This document shows, piece by piece, positions 1 to 8,141 of a stretch of 11,984 nt of DNA (within the stretch, counting starts at the first letter, position 1; every line of letters starts with the position of its first letter). The translations under genes were made by a program, and so were the position numbers. Under the pieces are notes generated by a model that saw only the letters and a list, made by a program, of their open reading frames with translations, was not told where the DNA came from and ran no database searches. The stretch comes from Firmicutes bacterium UBA5301 (GTDB lineage: Bacteria > Bacillota > UBA5301): positions 296-12,279 of the forward strand of contig DHRX01000169.1 of assembly GCA_002408345.1 (NCBI GenBank). The letters run 5' to 3'.

Positions 1-473
1 GCTGCTTCAGGGGTAGTATGTCCAGCAGCAATCTCCTGAGAACCAATCAAATTCTTGATCGTTCCAATGAGACCTACTTTGAACCCGGCTTGCTCCAAGA
101 CCGCTTTAACCAAATAAGTGGTGGTCGTCTTTCCATTAGTTCCGGTAACACCGATCACCCGTAGAGATCTAGATGGATAACCCCAAAAAGCAGCGGCTAA
201 GAGTCCTAGTGCAGCACGAGAATCTGAAACTAGGATTTGGGGGACTGGCAGGTGCAGTAATTCTCGCTCCCCTACTACAGCAACAGCCCCAGCAGTAACC
301 GCCTGCTCAGCAAAAGCATGCCCATCATAACGATAGCCTTGAATACAAACAAAGATATTACCCGCTTGAACCTGTCGCGAGTCGTAGGCTACACCTGTAA
401 TCTCTAGTCCGGAAATAGATTGATTTAGTGTATAGCTAGGTAGGTCTTTAATTAATATTTCCAGGTTTGGCAA
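1..473 (-). CDS. murE: UDP-N-acetylmuramyl-tripeptide synthetase MurE (N-terminal part, runs off window)
   Basis: MurE is a cytoplasmic Mur ligase that adds the third stem amino acid, often meso-diaminopimelate, to UDP-MurNAc-L-Ala-D-Glu using ATP. My translation of the minus strand gives 157 residues before the edge. They contain the N-terminal substrate-binding motif DSRQVQAGNIFV at about residues 31-42, the ATP-binding P-loop TGTNGKTTT at about 110-118, and HTTPE at about 152-156, a MurE hallmark. The start must be TTG at 473 or later, because an in-frame TAA lies directly before it and no ATG or GTG fits the expected N-terminus. A GGAG lies only 3 nt upstream and AGGGG about 10 nt upstream, so initiation may be weak. 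It follows ftsI/spoVD by 29 nt, the usual dcw position. The residues that choose the third amino acid lie outside the window. Confidence 0.95.
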   Translation of the reverse strand, partial: MPNLEILIKDLPSYTLNQSISGLEITGVAYDSRQVQAGNIFVCIQGYRYDGHAFAEQAVTAGAVAVVGERELLHLPVPQILVSDSRAALGLLAAAFWGYPSRSLRVIGVTGTNGKTTTTYLVKAVLEQAGFKVGLIGTIKNLIGSQEIAAGHTTPEA

Positions 474-502
474 TTACTCCACGCCCCTAATCCCTATTGT
501 TG

Positions 503-2611
503 CTATTGTTTGCTAAACTTTACCTCTACCTGAACTGCAGCGGAAGTTGTACCTGGGGTCGGCTTTTGTTGCACTGCAATACCGCTACCATCAGCCTTTA
601 AGGTGAAACCAGCTTTTTCCAAAACCTCAGCGGCCTCACTTATGGTTAAACCAATTACATTGGGTACAATGGTCTGAGCTGGATGTTCAGCACCAAGAGG
701 AAAATAGTCAGCCATATTTTGTGGTGATGTCTCTAAAATAACTGTTGTCCCTTTAGCTACCGGCACTATCGGTTTAGGCGTCTGATCTGTAACAACTGCA
801 CCGTCTCCCGAAACACGTACATTTAATCCTGCTTTTTCTAAGATCTGAATAGCTTCTGCTACCAGGTAATTGCGTACATTAGGAACCTTAATCAGGTTCT
901 TGGAAACTTTAACAGATTCCTTTTCAAATTTCGGCGGAACCTTTAAATATTCTAAAGTATCTTTAGCTATCGCCTGAAAGACAGGAGCAGCTAAAACTCC
1001 TCCATAGGTTATGAAAGACTGTGGTTCATAAAGGGCTACTATACCCACAATTTCTGGGTTGTCAAAGGGCGCAAAGCCAACAAAAGAAGCAACAACTTTA
1101 GTTCGGCTGTAACCGCCACCTACTGCAATTTGAGCAGTACCGGTTTTTCCGGCTACTCGATATCCGGGAATATCTGCTCGCTGCCCAGAACCGTTCACAA
1201 CTACAGAGCGCAAAACTCGGCGCATCGTGTCAGAAGTCTCCTGGGAGATTACCCGTCGGCTCGGCTCACGCTCTATAATCTTTTCGCCTTCGGAAGTTAT
1301 TATTTTCGAAACCAAGTGAGGTTGAACAGCTAAACCTCCATTAGCAATAGTTGCTACTGCACTTGTTAACTGTAATGGGGTAATACTTAAACCTTGCCCA
1401 AAACCAATATTAGCCCACCCAACTTGAGCGATAGTCCCTGGTTGATGGACCTGACCGCCGGCCTCTCCAGGAAAATCAATACCGGTTTTGGAGCCAAAAC
1501 CAAAAGCGGTAATATACTTATAAAACCGCTCCTCCCCAATTTCAATACCCAAGCTAGCAAAGACTGGGTTACACGAACTCTCTACCGCTTCTAAGAAGGT
1601 TTGGGTCCCGTGGCCCCCAGCTTTCCAGCACCGTAGTTTATGCTTACCGACAATAAAATAACCGGGATCATAAAAAGTCCGGTTGAGATCGGTAATACCT
1701 TCTTCCAAAGCTACCGCAGACGTAATAACCTTAAAAGTAGACCCTGGTTCGTAAAGATCGGTAACCGCGTAATTACGCCGATTAGCTACCGGATATTCCT
1801 GATAAGAATTAGGGTTAAAGGTAGGCCAGTTGGCTATCGATAGAATTTCACCGGTAGCTGGGCGCATAATAATAGCAACCCCTTTGCTAGACCCGGTCTC
1901 CAAAACAGCCTTATTAAGCTCCCGCTCTGTAATGTACTGAATAACTTCATCAATAGTCAAAACGATATCCTGGCCATCTACCGGCGGTATATATTTACGA
2001 ATACCACCAGGAATCTCCCGCCCAGAAGCGTCCCTTTCGGCTACTACCCGCCCCGGTAATCCGCGGAGATAGCGATCATAAATATACTCTAAGCCCTCTA
2101 AACCTTGATTATCAATGCCGGCAATTCCAATAATGTGGGCAGCCAGTTCATTATTAGGATAAAAACGTTGTGGGTTTTCAACTATTCCAATCCCAGGCAG
2201 ATTAGCCTCACGAATAGCTTTTACTTCTGACAAAGTTGCTTTTTTCTTAATCCATTCACTAGCCGAATTCTTAGTTAACCGATTATAAACAAACTCGTAG
2301 TCCAAATTTAAGATCTGGGCAACCTTTTGAGCAGCTATTTCTGGTTCCTGTACATCGGCCGGTACCGCATAAATAGCGTCAGCGCTAACGCTAACAGCTA
2401 TTTCCTGGAGATTACGATCATAAATAGTACCACGTTTGGCATCTACCGGCATAGGCCTTAGACGCTGGTTAAAAGCGTATTCTTTTAGTTTAGCATTTTG
2501 AAATACTTGGACCTGAACCATACGCAAAACTAAGATAAAGAGAAAAGCGACGGCTAACATAAAGATAAATGCAATCCGCCGCTTTATACTTAGTTGAGTT
2601 ACTTTAGACAT
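503..2611 (-). CDS. Class B penicillin-binding protein, FtsI/SpoVD type, with two PASTA domains
   Basis: This is a membrane-anchored septal D,D-transpeptidase that cross-links peptidoglycan. From the ATG the protein is 702 residues. It has a short basic cytoplasmic N-terminus, one membrane segment at about 12-31, the PBP dimerisation domain (including RGTIYDRN near 60-67), and a transpeptidase domain. The catalytic triad motifs are STFK (nucleophile S291), SCN (346-348) and KTGT (489-492). Two C-terminal PASTA repeats follow, at about 574-630 and 647-702. An in-frame TTG directly precedes the ATG (2614). GAGGAG lies 6 nt from the TTG and 9 nt from the ATG, so either may be used. That Shine-Dalgarno overlaps the ftsL TGA, which suggests coupled translation. 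B. subtilis PBP2B has two PASTA repeats and SpoVD has one, so domain count favours vegetative FtsI; the position does not separate the two. Confidence 0.95.
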   Translation of the reverse strand: MSKVTQLSIKRRIAFIFMLAVAFLFILVLRMVQVQVFQNAKLKEYAFNQRLRPMPVDAKRGTIYDRNLQEIAVSVSADAIYAVPADVQEPEIAAQKVAQILNLDYEFVYNRLTKNSASEWIKKKATLSEVKAIREANLPGIGIVENPQRFYPNNELAAHIIGIAGIDNQGLEGLEYIYDRYLRGLPGRVVAERDASGREIPGGIRKYIPPVDGQDIVLTIDEVIQYITERELNKAVLETGSSKGVAIIMRPATGEILSIANWPTFNPNSYQEYPVANRRNYAVTDLYEPGSTFKVITSAVALEEGITDLNRTFYDPGYFIVGKHKLRCWKAGGHGTQTFLEAVESSCNPVFASLGIEIGEERFYKYITAFGFGSKTGIDFPGEAGGQVHQPGTIAQVGWANIGFGQGLSITPLQLTSAVATIANGGLAVQPHLVSKIITSEGEKIIEREPSRRVISQETSDTMRRVLRSVVVNGSGQRADIPGYRVAGKTGTAQIAVGGGYSRTKVVASFVGFAPFDNPEIVGIVALYEPQSFITYGGVLAAPVFQAIAKDTLEYLKVPPKFEKESVKVSKNLIKVPNVRNYLVAEAIQILEKAGLNVRVSGDGAVVTDQTPKPIVPVAKGTTVILETSPQNMADYFPLGAEHPAQTIVPNVIGLTISEAAEVLEKAGFTLKADGSGIAVQQKPTPGTTSAAVQVEVKFSKQ

Positions 2612-2624
2612 CAACTATCTCTCC

Positions 2625-3089
2625 TCAATATAGCCCTGCTGCTTTCGCCACCGATGTAAAGACATCGTTAATAAATTCAGCAATTTGCACAGCAACATTC
2701 TCTGGTTGATTGGCTGGAGATGTAGCTTCAGGTTTTAACGCAATATACTTAACATCAGCAGGTTTAACCATTCCTAATTGGGCTTTGGCAATATTTTCAA
2801 TCCGGTCTAATGACTGTAGATCCATTAATTGGAGGGATAATCGTTCCTGCTGGTTTTTAAGTTCTGTTAGTTGGTTCGTTAAATTATCAAGTTCATAAAC
2901 ATAACCCATAATGATATTTTTTTCAGCTATATAAATTAAAAGCAATAGGGAAACTAAAACGCCAACTAAAGCAATTTTGATCATCGGGTTTATTTTTCGA
3001 CGTTGCGTATGCTGCTGTTGAGTACGAGTTATTTTAGCTCGAATAGGAACTTCAGCCTGATAAGTGCTGGCCCGTTTTGCTACATTCAT
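2625..3089 (-). CDS. ftsL: Cell division protein FtsL
   Basis: FtsL is a small bitopic divisome protein that pairs with the DivIC/FtsB coiled coil and helps activate septal peptidoglycan synthesis. The 154-residue product has a basic cytoplasmic tail of about 36 residues rich in Arg, Lys and Gln, and one membrane segment at about 37-55. A coiled-coil stretch at about 62-93 has leucine spacing (LDNLTNQLTELKNQ), followed by the common ALGMVKP-like turn (here QLGMVKP, about 104-110) and a tail ending about 40 residues later. The start ATG has a G-rich Shine-Dalgarno 6 nt upstream. The family diverges strongly in sequence, so identification rests on topology, size and position between rsmH and the PBP gene. 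The tail beyond residue 118 is predicted to be partly helical and has no recognised motif. Confidence 0.9.
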   Translation of the reverse strand: MNVAKRASTYQAEVPIRAKITRTQQQHTQRRKINPMIKIALVGVLVSLLLLIYIAEKNIIMGYVYELDNLTNQLTELKNQQERLSLQLMDLQSLDRIENIAKAQLGMVKPADVKYIALKPEATSPANQPENVAVQIAEFINDVFTSVAKAAGLY

Positions 3090-3120
3090 ATTCAGCCCCC
3101 CTATCCCTCATTACCAGATG

Positions 3121-4056
3121 CTAGGCCAACTTTTCGGCAACCCTAAGTTTGGCGCTACGAGCCCTGGGGTTAGCACGCACTTCCTCTGCTGTAGGAAGTA
3201 CCGGCTTCCTAGTGATTATTTTCAGACTCTGCTTATGATCACACTGACAAATCGGCAGTCCTGGCGGACAAATACACTGAGAAGCTTCCTGCTTAAAAAA
3301 CTGTTTAACAATCCGATCTTCTAACGAATGAAAGCTAATTACCGCCACCCAACCACCAGGAGAGAGAACATTAACCGCTTGCTGTAAAACATCAGCCAAT
3401 ATCTCTAGCTCTCGATTAACGGCAATCCGGAGAGCTTGAAAAGTCCGGCGTGCCGGATGGGTCCCATCTCTATTCTTAGTAGGATAAGCATCCAAAATAA
3501 TTTGAGTCAGTTGCCCAGTAGTGGTAATAACCGTTTCTTGCCGTCTCTGAACAATTTTTCGGGCAATCCGTGCAGCCCAACGTTCTTCCCCATACTCCGA
3601 TATAATCCGTAATAATTCTTCTTCCGGTGCAGTGTTGGCAAGATCTGCTGCACTAGTAGGCGTATTAGGATCCATACGCATATCCAATGGTGCATCTACC
3701 CGGTAGGAAAAACCCCGCTCAGGACTATCCATCTGGAAAGAAGAAAATCCTAAATCAAAAAGAATACCATCAACTGCTGAATAACCAAAACCAGCGATAA
3801 TAGCTGCTAAAAGACTAAAGTTAGCATGTACTAACTGCAAACGTCCCATTTGTTGAAATTGGGCCAAGCGTTTGGCAGCTTTGGTCAAAGCAAAGCTATC
3901 CTGATCAATACCGATTACGGTTCCATCTGGATTAGACCGCTGTAACAATAAAGCGGTATGACCTCCACCGCCTAGGGTGCCATCAACATAGATACCACCA
4001 GGCCGGGGACGTAAGCTTTCTACAGTTTCTGTAAGGAGAACCGTTTGGTGCTGCAA
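3121..4056 (-). CDS. rsmH: 16S rRNA (cytosine-1402-N4)-methyltransferase RsmH (MraW)
   Basis: RsmH uses S-adenosylmethionine to methylate N4 of C1402 in the decoding centre of 16S rRNA. The 311-residue product is of normal family length. It shows the SAM-binding motif YVDGTLGGGGH at about 23-33, the FDLGFSSFQMD motif near residue 100, and the conserved FHSLEDR and C-terminal RSAKLR stretches. A Cys-rich segment (CICPPGLPICQCDHK) lies between them and is usual in the family. The start is TTG: it gives MQHQTVLL, which lines up with the usual N-terminus of the family, and no ATG is available. The Shine-Dalgarno AGGAGG overlaps the mraZ TAG stop and sits 11 nt from the TTG, a rather long spacing. 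The gene lies 15 nt downstream of mraZ and is probably co-transcribed with it. Confidence 0.97.
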   Translation of the reverse strand: MQHQTVLLTETVESLRPRPGGIYVDGTLGGGGHTALLLQRSNPDGTVIGIDQDSFALTKAAKRLAQFQQMGRLQLVHANFSLLAAIIAGFGYSAVDGILFDLGFSSFQMDSPERGFSYRVDAPLDMRMDPNTPTSAADLANTAPEEELLRIISEYGEERWAARIARKIVQRRQETVITTTGQLTQIILDAYPTKNRDGTHPARRTFQALRIAVNRELEILADVLQQAVNVLSPGGWVAVISFHSLEDRIVKQFFKQEASQCICPPGLPICQCDHKQSLKIITRKPVLPTAEEVRANPRARSAKLRVAEKLA

Positions 4057-4071
4057 TCCCGTACCTGCCTC

Positions 4072-4503
4072 CTAAAGTCCTAAGTCTACAATATGCTCAG
4101 CGATTTCATCAAAGGAGTCTGCAGCAGCTACTGAATAGTTTTCCCACTCAGCCTTACTCCAAATCTCCGCTCTGGTGGAAACCCCAATTACCACAACATC
4201 TTTCTCAATCCTCGCATATTCTATCAGATTGTTGGGCAAGTTAATTCGCCCTTGCTTATCAACTTCACACTCGGTAGCACCGGAAAAAAGGGTGCGAACA
4301 AAAGCCCGAACATCGGACTTAGTCATTGGCAGCGTTTTGATTTTCGCCTCTAACGCTGACCACTCTGCTGCAGGGTAGACAAATAAACAACGATCCAGCC
4401 CACGGGTAACAATAAAGCGTTCCCCCAACTCCTCACGGAACTTTGCGGGAATAATCAACCGACCTTTGGGATCAATATTATGATGAAACTCCCCCATTAA
4501 CAC
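4072..4503 (-). CDS. mraZ: Transcriptional regulator MraZ
   Basis: MraZ is a DNA-binding protein of the AbrB-like swapped-hairpin fold that forms rings and binds repeated boxes upstream of its own dcw operon. The 143-residue product has the two expected halves, each with a DxxxR motif: DPKGR at 11-15 (followed by LIIPAKFRE) and DKQGR at 82-86 (followed by INLP). GTG at 4503 is chosen over the ATG two codons later. It yields MLMGEFHHNIDPKGR, matching the usual MFMGEY start of the family, and it has AGGT 5 nt upstream, whereas the ATG has no ribosome binding site of its own. It is the first gene of the dcw cluster here, separated from livF by a terminator, and it is preceded by repeats that look like its own operator (4531-4570). 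Confidence 0.97.
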   Translation of the reverse strand: MLMGEFHHNIDPKGRLIIPAKFREELGERFIVTRGLDRCLFVYPAAEWSALEAKIKTLPMTKSDVRAFVRTLFSGATECEVDKQGRINLPNNLIEYARIEKDVVVIGVSTRAEIWSKAEWENYSVAAADSFDEIAEHIVDLGL

Positions 4504-4526
4504 GGTTGACCTACACCTCGGATCAG

Positions 4527-4555
4527 TTTATACTCCACTCTCCCCCACTTTTACC
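4527..4555 (-). promoter_or_regulatory. Possible mraZ promoter overlapping the MraZ boxes
   Basis: A TATAAA at 4532-4527 on the minus strand could be the -10 element, giving an untranslated leader of roughly 17 nt before the GTG start. Seventeen bases upstream, the -35 position reads GGTAAA (4555-4550), a poor match to TTGACA. If this is the promoter, the boxes cover the spacer and the -35, which suits repression by MraZ or dependence on an activator. No better promoter was found between the terminator and mraZ. Confidence 0.35.
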
Positions 4556-4570
4556 CACTTTTCGCTACTT
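4531..4570 (-). promoter_or_regulatory. Likely MraZ operator: tandem 10-bp GTGGG-type boxes
   Basis: Read on the minus strand, these 40 bases divide into four units of exactly 10 bp: AAGTAGCGAA, then AAGTGGGTAA, then AAGTGGGGGA, then GAGTGGAGTA. The GTGGG core is intact in units two and three and has one or two changes in the first and fourth. Another GTGGG lies upstream at 4585-4589, one base out of the 10-bp phase. MraZ is known to bind direct GTGG/TGGG repeats spaced by about one helical turn upstream of mraZ. The period, strand and position, 28-67 nt before the mraZ start, all fit. Confidence 0.8.
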
Positions 4571-4609
4571 AGTTTCTTCCTTACCCCACAAAACTCCTTC
4601 TTATCAAAT

Positions 4610-4636
4610 AAAAAAAGCTCGAGCAGATGCTCGAGC
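4610..4636 (-). terminator. Rho-independent terminator of the liv operon
   Basis: On the minus strand the sequence GCTCGAGC, loop ATCT, GCTCGAGC forms a perfect 8-bp stem (4629-4636 with 4617-4624) and is followed at once by seven T (4616-4610). It starts 33 nt after the livF stop and separates the transporter operon from the mraZ promoter region. Confidence 0.93.
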
Positions 4637-4668
4637 CGTTCTTGGTCAGATAATATTTGTTTTAAAAA

Positions 4669-5373
4669 TCAACCGCCTAAATAGGCCTGACGTACTTTCT
4701 TGTTGTTAAGTAAATCGGATCCGGAACCGGCCAAAACAATACGGCCTGTTTCCAATACATAGGCCTGCTGGGCGATCTTTAAGGCTGAAGCGGCATTCTG
4801 TTCTACTAACAAGATAGTAGTTCCCGCCCGGTTGATCTCTTGAAGAACCGCAAAAACTTCTTTGACTAAGAGAGGAGCCAACCCTAATGAGGGCTCATCT
4901 AAAGCCAAAAGCTTGGGCCGTCCCATCAGGGCCCGACCGATAGCCAACATTTGCTGTTCTCCGCCAGAAAGGGTGCCGCCCTTTTGGTATAGCCGCTCCC
5001 GCAGTCGGGGGAAAAGTTGATAAACCTGGTCCATATCTTTAGCAATCCCCGGTGAATCTTTACGTAAATAGGCGCCAATTAAAAGATTTTCCCGCACCGA
5101 TAAGTTGGGAAAAATATGGCGACCTTCTGGAGAGAGTAATAATCCACGTTTAACAATTTCATGGGTCGGTAAATTCGTAATCTCTTCTCCATTAAACAAA
5201 ATTGAACCAGAAGTTGCTTTCACCAGGCCAAGAATACTGCGAAGAGTAGTGCTCTTGCCAGCACCATTGGCCCCAACCAAACTAACCACCTGACCAGATT
5301 GAACCTCTAGAGAGACACCTTTAAGGGCATGAATGCCGCCGTAGTAAACCTCTAGGTTCTCTACTTTAAGCAT
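4669..5373 (-). CDS. livF: Branched-chain amino acid ABC transporter ATP-binding protein LivF
   Basis: LivF is one of the two cytoplasmic ATPases that drive the LivHM permease. The 234-residue product is of normal length. It carries Walker A GANGAGKST at 34-42, signature LSGGEQ at 135-140 and Walker B LLALDEP at 155-161. The Q-loop region reads SPEGR (81-85), and the switch region reads LLVEQNA (188-194) with no histidine. Both variants are typical of LivF and separate it from LivG. The ATG start lies inside the 3' end of livG (8-nt overlap) with GGGGAGG and GAAGGA upstream. It is the last gene of the operon, with a terminator 33 nt downstream. Substrate specificity comes from LivK rather than from this subunit. 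Confidence 0.96.
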   Translation of the reverse strand: MLKVENLEVYYGGIHALKGVSLEVQSGQVVSLVGANGAGKSTTLRSILGLVKATSGSILFNGEEITNLPTHEIVKRGLLLSPEGRHIFPNLSVRENLLIGAYLRKDSPGIAKDMDQVYQLFPRLRERLYQKGGTLSGGEQQMLAIGRALMGRPKLLALDEPSLGLAPLLVKEVFAVLQEINRAGTTILLVEQNAASALKIAQQAYVLETGRIVLAGSGSDLLNNKKVRQAYLGG

Positions 5374-6157
5374 ATTCCTTCGCCTCCCCTAAATAGGCCT
5401 CGATAACCCGACTATTCTGTTGGATCTGGACAGGAGTACCGTGGGCAATAGTCGTCCCGTAATCTAAGACTCTAATCTGCTCACAGACCGTCATTACTAG
5501 GCTCATATCATGTTCAATTAGTAAAACCGTCAAATTAAACTCATCCCGGATTTCACTGATGAACTCAGTCAACCGAGACGTCTCTTCTGGGTTCATACCA
5601 GCCGCCGGCTCATCTAGCAACAGCAACTTAGGGTTAGTAGCTAAAGCTCGGGCAATTTCTAGCCGCCTCTGCTGTCCATATGGTAAAGCACCAGCTTTTT
5701 TGTTAGCTAGATCGGCCAAACCAACCTTTTCCAATAATTCTAGGCCTGCCGTCCGCATCCGCCGCTCTTCCCGAAGGTAACCAGGGGTAAAGAGTATCGA
5801 CTGCCAAAGCTTTGTTTTTTGTCGTACATGGTAGGCAACCAAAACATTCTCTAAAACAGTCATTGAGGTAAAGAGACGAATGTTCTGGAATGTTCTAGCG
5901 ATACCGGCCTCCGTAATAGCATTAGGTTTCCAGCCGGTAATATCTTGGCCGTTAAAAAAAACCTGGCCTTCTGTCGGAGTATACTGACCGGTAATTATAT
6001 TAAAAATCGTAGTTTTACCAGCGCCATTAGGCCCAATTAGACCAAATAGTTGTCCAGCCTCAATCTGAAGAGAAAGTTCTCTAACCGCAATTAACCCACC
6101 AAACGCCATAGTGATGTTTTGAAGATCTAATACTGGTCTTGCATTGGTTGGTTCCAT
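5366..6157 (-). CDS. livG: Branched-chain amino acid ABC transporter ATP-binding protein LivG
   Basis: LivG is the second cytoplasmic ATPase of the transporter and pairs with LivF. From the ATG at 6157 the protein is 263 residues. It has Walker A GPNGAGKTT at 42-50, the Q-loop glutamine in ARTFQNIRLF (Q91), signature LPYGQQ at 158-163, Walker B LLLLDEP at 178-184 and the switch histidine H216 in LLIEHDM. This ATG is preceded by GAGGTG at 5 nt spacing. An in-frame GTG at 6196 would add 13 residues but has no properly spaced ribosome binding site, so it is rejected. The gene overlaps the end of livM by 31 nt and livF by 8 nt, which suggests tight translational coupling. Confidence 0.95.
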   Translation of the reverse strand: MEPTNARPVLDLQNITMAFGGLIAVRELSLQIEAGQLFGLIGPNGAGKTTIFNIITGQYTPTEGQVFFNGQDITGWKPNAITEAGIARTFQNIRLFTSMTVLENVLVAYHVRQKTKLWQSILFTPGYLREERRMRTAGLELLEKVGLADLANKKAGALPYGQQRRLEIARALATNPKLLLLDEPAAGMNPEETSRLTEFISEIRDEFNLTVLLIEHDMSLVMTVCEQIRVLDYGTTIAHGTPVQIQQNSRVIEAYLGEAKEYA

Positions 6158-7206
6158 TGGTCCACCTCTTTCCTCCCCAGTTTCCGTAGTAACCACTCCC
6201 AGGAAAACTCCCAGGAACCACAGATTCCTTTACGATAATAGAGCATCAAGACAACCAAGAGAGCTGAAAAGACTACCATTCGCATACCGGGAACCCCAGG
6301 CAACTGGATAAAGCCCAAACTAAACGGAGCTTCCACCGTTCGTAACAGCTCTTGTAATACGGTAAAGATAATAGCGGTCAATACTGAACCGGTGATACTG
6401 CCTAAACCACCTAAGACTATAATAATCAGAAGGTTGAAGGTCATTGTAAACATAAAGAGGGTTGGCGAGATAGTACTGATTAAAATAGTCAACAGGGCTC
6501 CAGACACACCACCAAAAAAGCCGCTAACCACAAAAGCAATCATCTTGGTTTTAGTTACATTAATACCCATAGCTTCAGCAGCAACTTCATTGTCACGGAT
6601 AGCACGCATAGCTCGTCCATAAGTAGAATTAACCAGGTTTTTAACAACTAAAATTGTAACTACCGCTGTTCCCCAGGTCCACCATAAGTTAGTCAGTTCC
6701 GGTAACCCTTTAATACCGAGAGCACCGTTAGTTACACTTAGTAAATTATTAGCTAAGACAATAATAATTTCACCAAAGCCAAAAGTCGCAATAGCCAAGT
6801 AGTCGCCCTTTAAACGCAAACAAGGCCAACCGACTATAAAAGCCCCTATTCCTGCTATTATCCCGGCAGCCAATAACGCTACTATAAACAACTGCGGTGG
6901 TAGCGAAAAACTACCTAAGGGCCAAACCATCGGTTCTAAGAAATAGACCATCTCTTTTTGGGCCACCGGTAAAAGAAGAATTGCAGCGGTATAACCGCCT
7001 AAAGCCATAAATCCATTAGGTCCTAAAGATAATTCTCCAACAACACCATTAATTAAGTTAAAGCTAACTGCTGCCGTAATATAAATTGCGGCAGTATTAG
7101 CCACCCGCGAATAATAGCTGTTTAAATTACCGCTAGCCCACCAAATAGCAGCAGCTAATAACAGTAAACTGATACTTGTTAAGGTTACCTGTGTTGATCT
7201 TTTCAT
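6127..7206 (-). CDS. livM: Branched-chain amino acid ABC transporter permease LivM
   Basis: LivM is one of the two inner-membrane permease subunits. The 359-residue product is strongly hydrophobic, with many membrane segments between about residues 10 and 325. The conserved LINGVVGELSLGPNGFMALGGY lies at 51-72. The cytoplasmic coupling loop is GRAMRAIRDNEVAAEAMGINV at about 197-217, where the ATPase docks, followed by a glycine-rich turn (GLGSITGS, 267-274). The hydrophilic tail of about 35 residues has RKGICGSWEF. The ATG at 7206 has AAGGAG and AAGG upstream and starts one base after the livH stop. An upstream GTG/ATG-type extension to 7233 would overlap livH and adds only a basic MKPRRRRCD stretch, so it is rejected. 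Confidence 0.95.
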   Translation of the reverse strand: MKRSTQVTLTSISLLLLAAAIWWASGNLNSYYSRVANTAAIYITAAVSFNLINGVVGELSLGPNGFMALGGYTAAILLLPVAQKEMVYFLEPMVWPLGSFSLPPQLFIVALLAAGIIAGIGAFIVGWPCLRLKGDYLAIATFGFGEIIIVLANNLLSVTNGALGIKGLPELTNLWWTWGTAVVTILVVKNLVNSTYGRAMRAIRDNEVAAEAMGINVTKTKMIAFVVSGFFGGVSGALLTILISTISPTLFMFTMTFNLLIIIVLGGLGSITGSVLTAIIFTVLQELLRTVEAPFSLGFIQLPGVPGMRMVVFSALLVVLMLYYRKGICGSWEFSWEWLLRKLGRKEVDQWNQPMQDQY

Positions 7207-7207
7207 A

Positions 7208-8101
7208 TCACACCTTCTCCTTCTGGGTTTCACCCATCAATCCAGTTGGTTTAACCAGCAGGAAGATAATGAGAAGGGCGAAAACAAAAGCATCTCGATA
7301 CCCAGATAAGTTTGGCGCAAAAGCGACGCTTAAGATCTCCACCAAACCGATGAGTAATCCACCAATCATGGCACCGGTAATATTCCCGATACCACCGACA
7401 ACCGCGGCGGTAAAAGCCTTCCATCCAGGGTACATGCCCATCAGTGGTTGGATCTGCGGATACTTACAAGCCCACAACATTCCGCCAGCCGCAGCTAAGC
7501 CTGAACCTAAGGCAAAGGTATAAGCGATTACCTTATCAACGTTAATACCCATAAGCCTTGTCGCCTCAATGTCCTTAGCCACAGCCCGCATAGCCATGCC
7601 GATTTTGGTGTGGTAAATAATATAGAGTAATAGCGCTAACAAACCTAAGCTGATTAGCGGAACCCAAATGCTAACTCCGGTAATCCGGAGGCCACCTAAA
7701 TCGTAATTTTTCCCCATCAGCACCGGAACCGGAAAACCTTTAGGCCGAGCACCTAAAACCACAATAGCTAAGTTCTCAATAAAAAAGGATACCCCTACAG
7801 CAGTTATCAACATTGAAATTCTTGGTTCATCCCGTAGCGGTCGGTAAGCAATACGCTCCACAATCATACCGACCCCAGCGGTCAAAATAATAGTTAAGAT
7901 CGCTGCTAGTACCCACGGAATCTTAAACATCACTACGGTAAAAAATGCGATATAAGCGCCAATCATAAAAATATCGCCGTGGGCAAAGTTAATTAACTGC
8001 AAAATACCATAAACCATGGTATAACCAATGGCTATTAGCGCGTAGAGGCTCCCGAGGCTAAGACCGTTTAATAATTGTTGAATGAATACAACTAAACTCA
8101 T
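7208..8101 (-). CDS. livH: Branched-chain amino acid ABC transporter permease LivH
   Basis: LivH is the partner permease of LivM. The 297-residue product begins with the family hallmark NGLSLGSLYALIAIGYTMVYG (12-32), followed by INFAHGDIFMIGAY (37-50). It has about eight hydrophobic segments and a cytoplasmic coupling loop GMAMRAVAKDIEATRLMGINV at about 168-188. The C-terminal KPTGLMGE is also typical. The ATG start is supported by AAGGGTGG 4-5 nt upstream. It follows livK after an 85-nt gap that contains a stable hairpin, and it is almost joined to livM. LivH and LivM share the coupling-loop pattern (AMRA...E..MGIN), as expected for related halves of one channel. Confidence 0.96.
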   Translation of the reverse strand: MSLVVFIQQLLNGLSLGSLYALIAIGYTMVYGILQLINFAHGDIFMIGAYIAFFTVVMFKIPWVLAAILTIILTAGVGMIVERIAYRPLRDEPRISMLITAVGVSFFIENLAIVVLGARPKGFPVPVLMGKNYDLGGLRITGVSIWVPLISLGLLALLLYIIYHTKIGMAMRAVAKDIEATRLMGINVDKVIAYTFALGSGLAAAGGMLWACKYPQIQPLMGMYPGWKAFTAAVVGGIGNITGAMIGGLLIGLVEILSVAFAPNLSGYRDAFVFALLIIFLLVKPTGLMGETQKEKV

Positions 8102-8141
8102 AGAGCCACCCTTTTCTTAGTAATGCCTTGACGGTAAAGAA

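Noticed and set aside
3064..3324. Plus-strand open frame over the ftsL-rsmH junction
   Set aside because: It lies opposite the conserved C-terminus of rsmH and shows no domain, no ribosome site and no codon pattern of its own.
4506..4709. Plus-strand open frame of 67 codons over the mraZ upstream region
   Set aside because: It runs through the liv terminator hairpin and the MraZ box array, both of which explain the sequence better.
6158..6196. N-terminal extension of LivG from GTG at 6196
   Set aside because: No ribosome site at proper spacing, and the extension reads as translated livM tail. ATG at 6157 has a good GAGGTG site.
7207..7233. N-terminal extension of LivM overlapping livH
   Set aside because: The added residues are a basic non-family stretch; ATG at 7206 has a well placed ribosome site.
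7176..7523. Plus-strand open frame of 115 codons
   Set aside because: It is antisense to livH and livM, which are unambiguous. It lacks family features and a convincing ribosome site, and is a shadow of the membrane protein reading frame.
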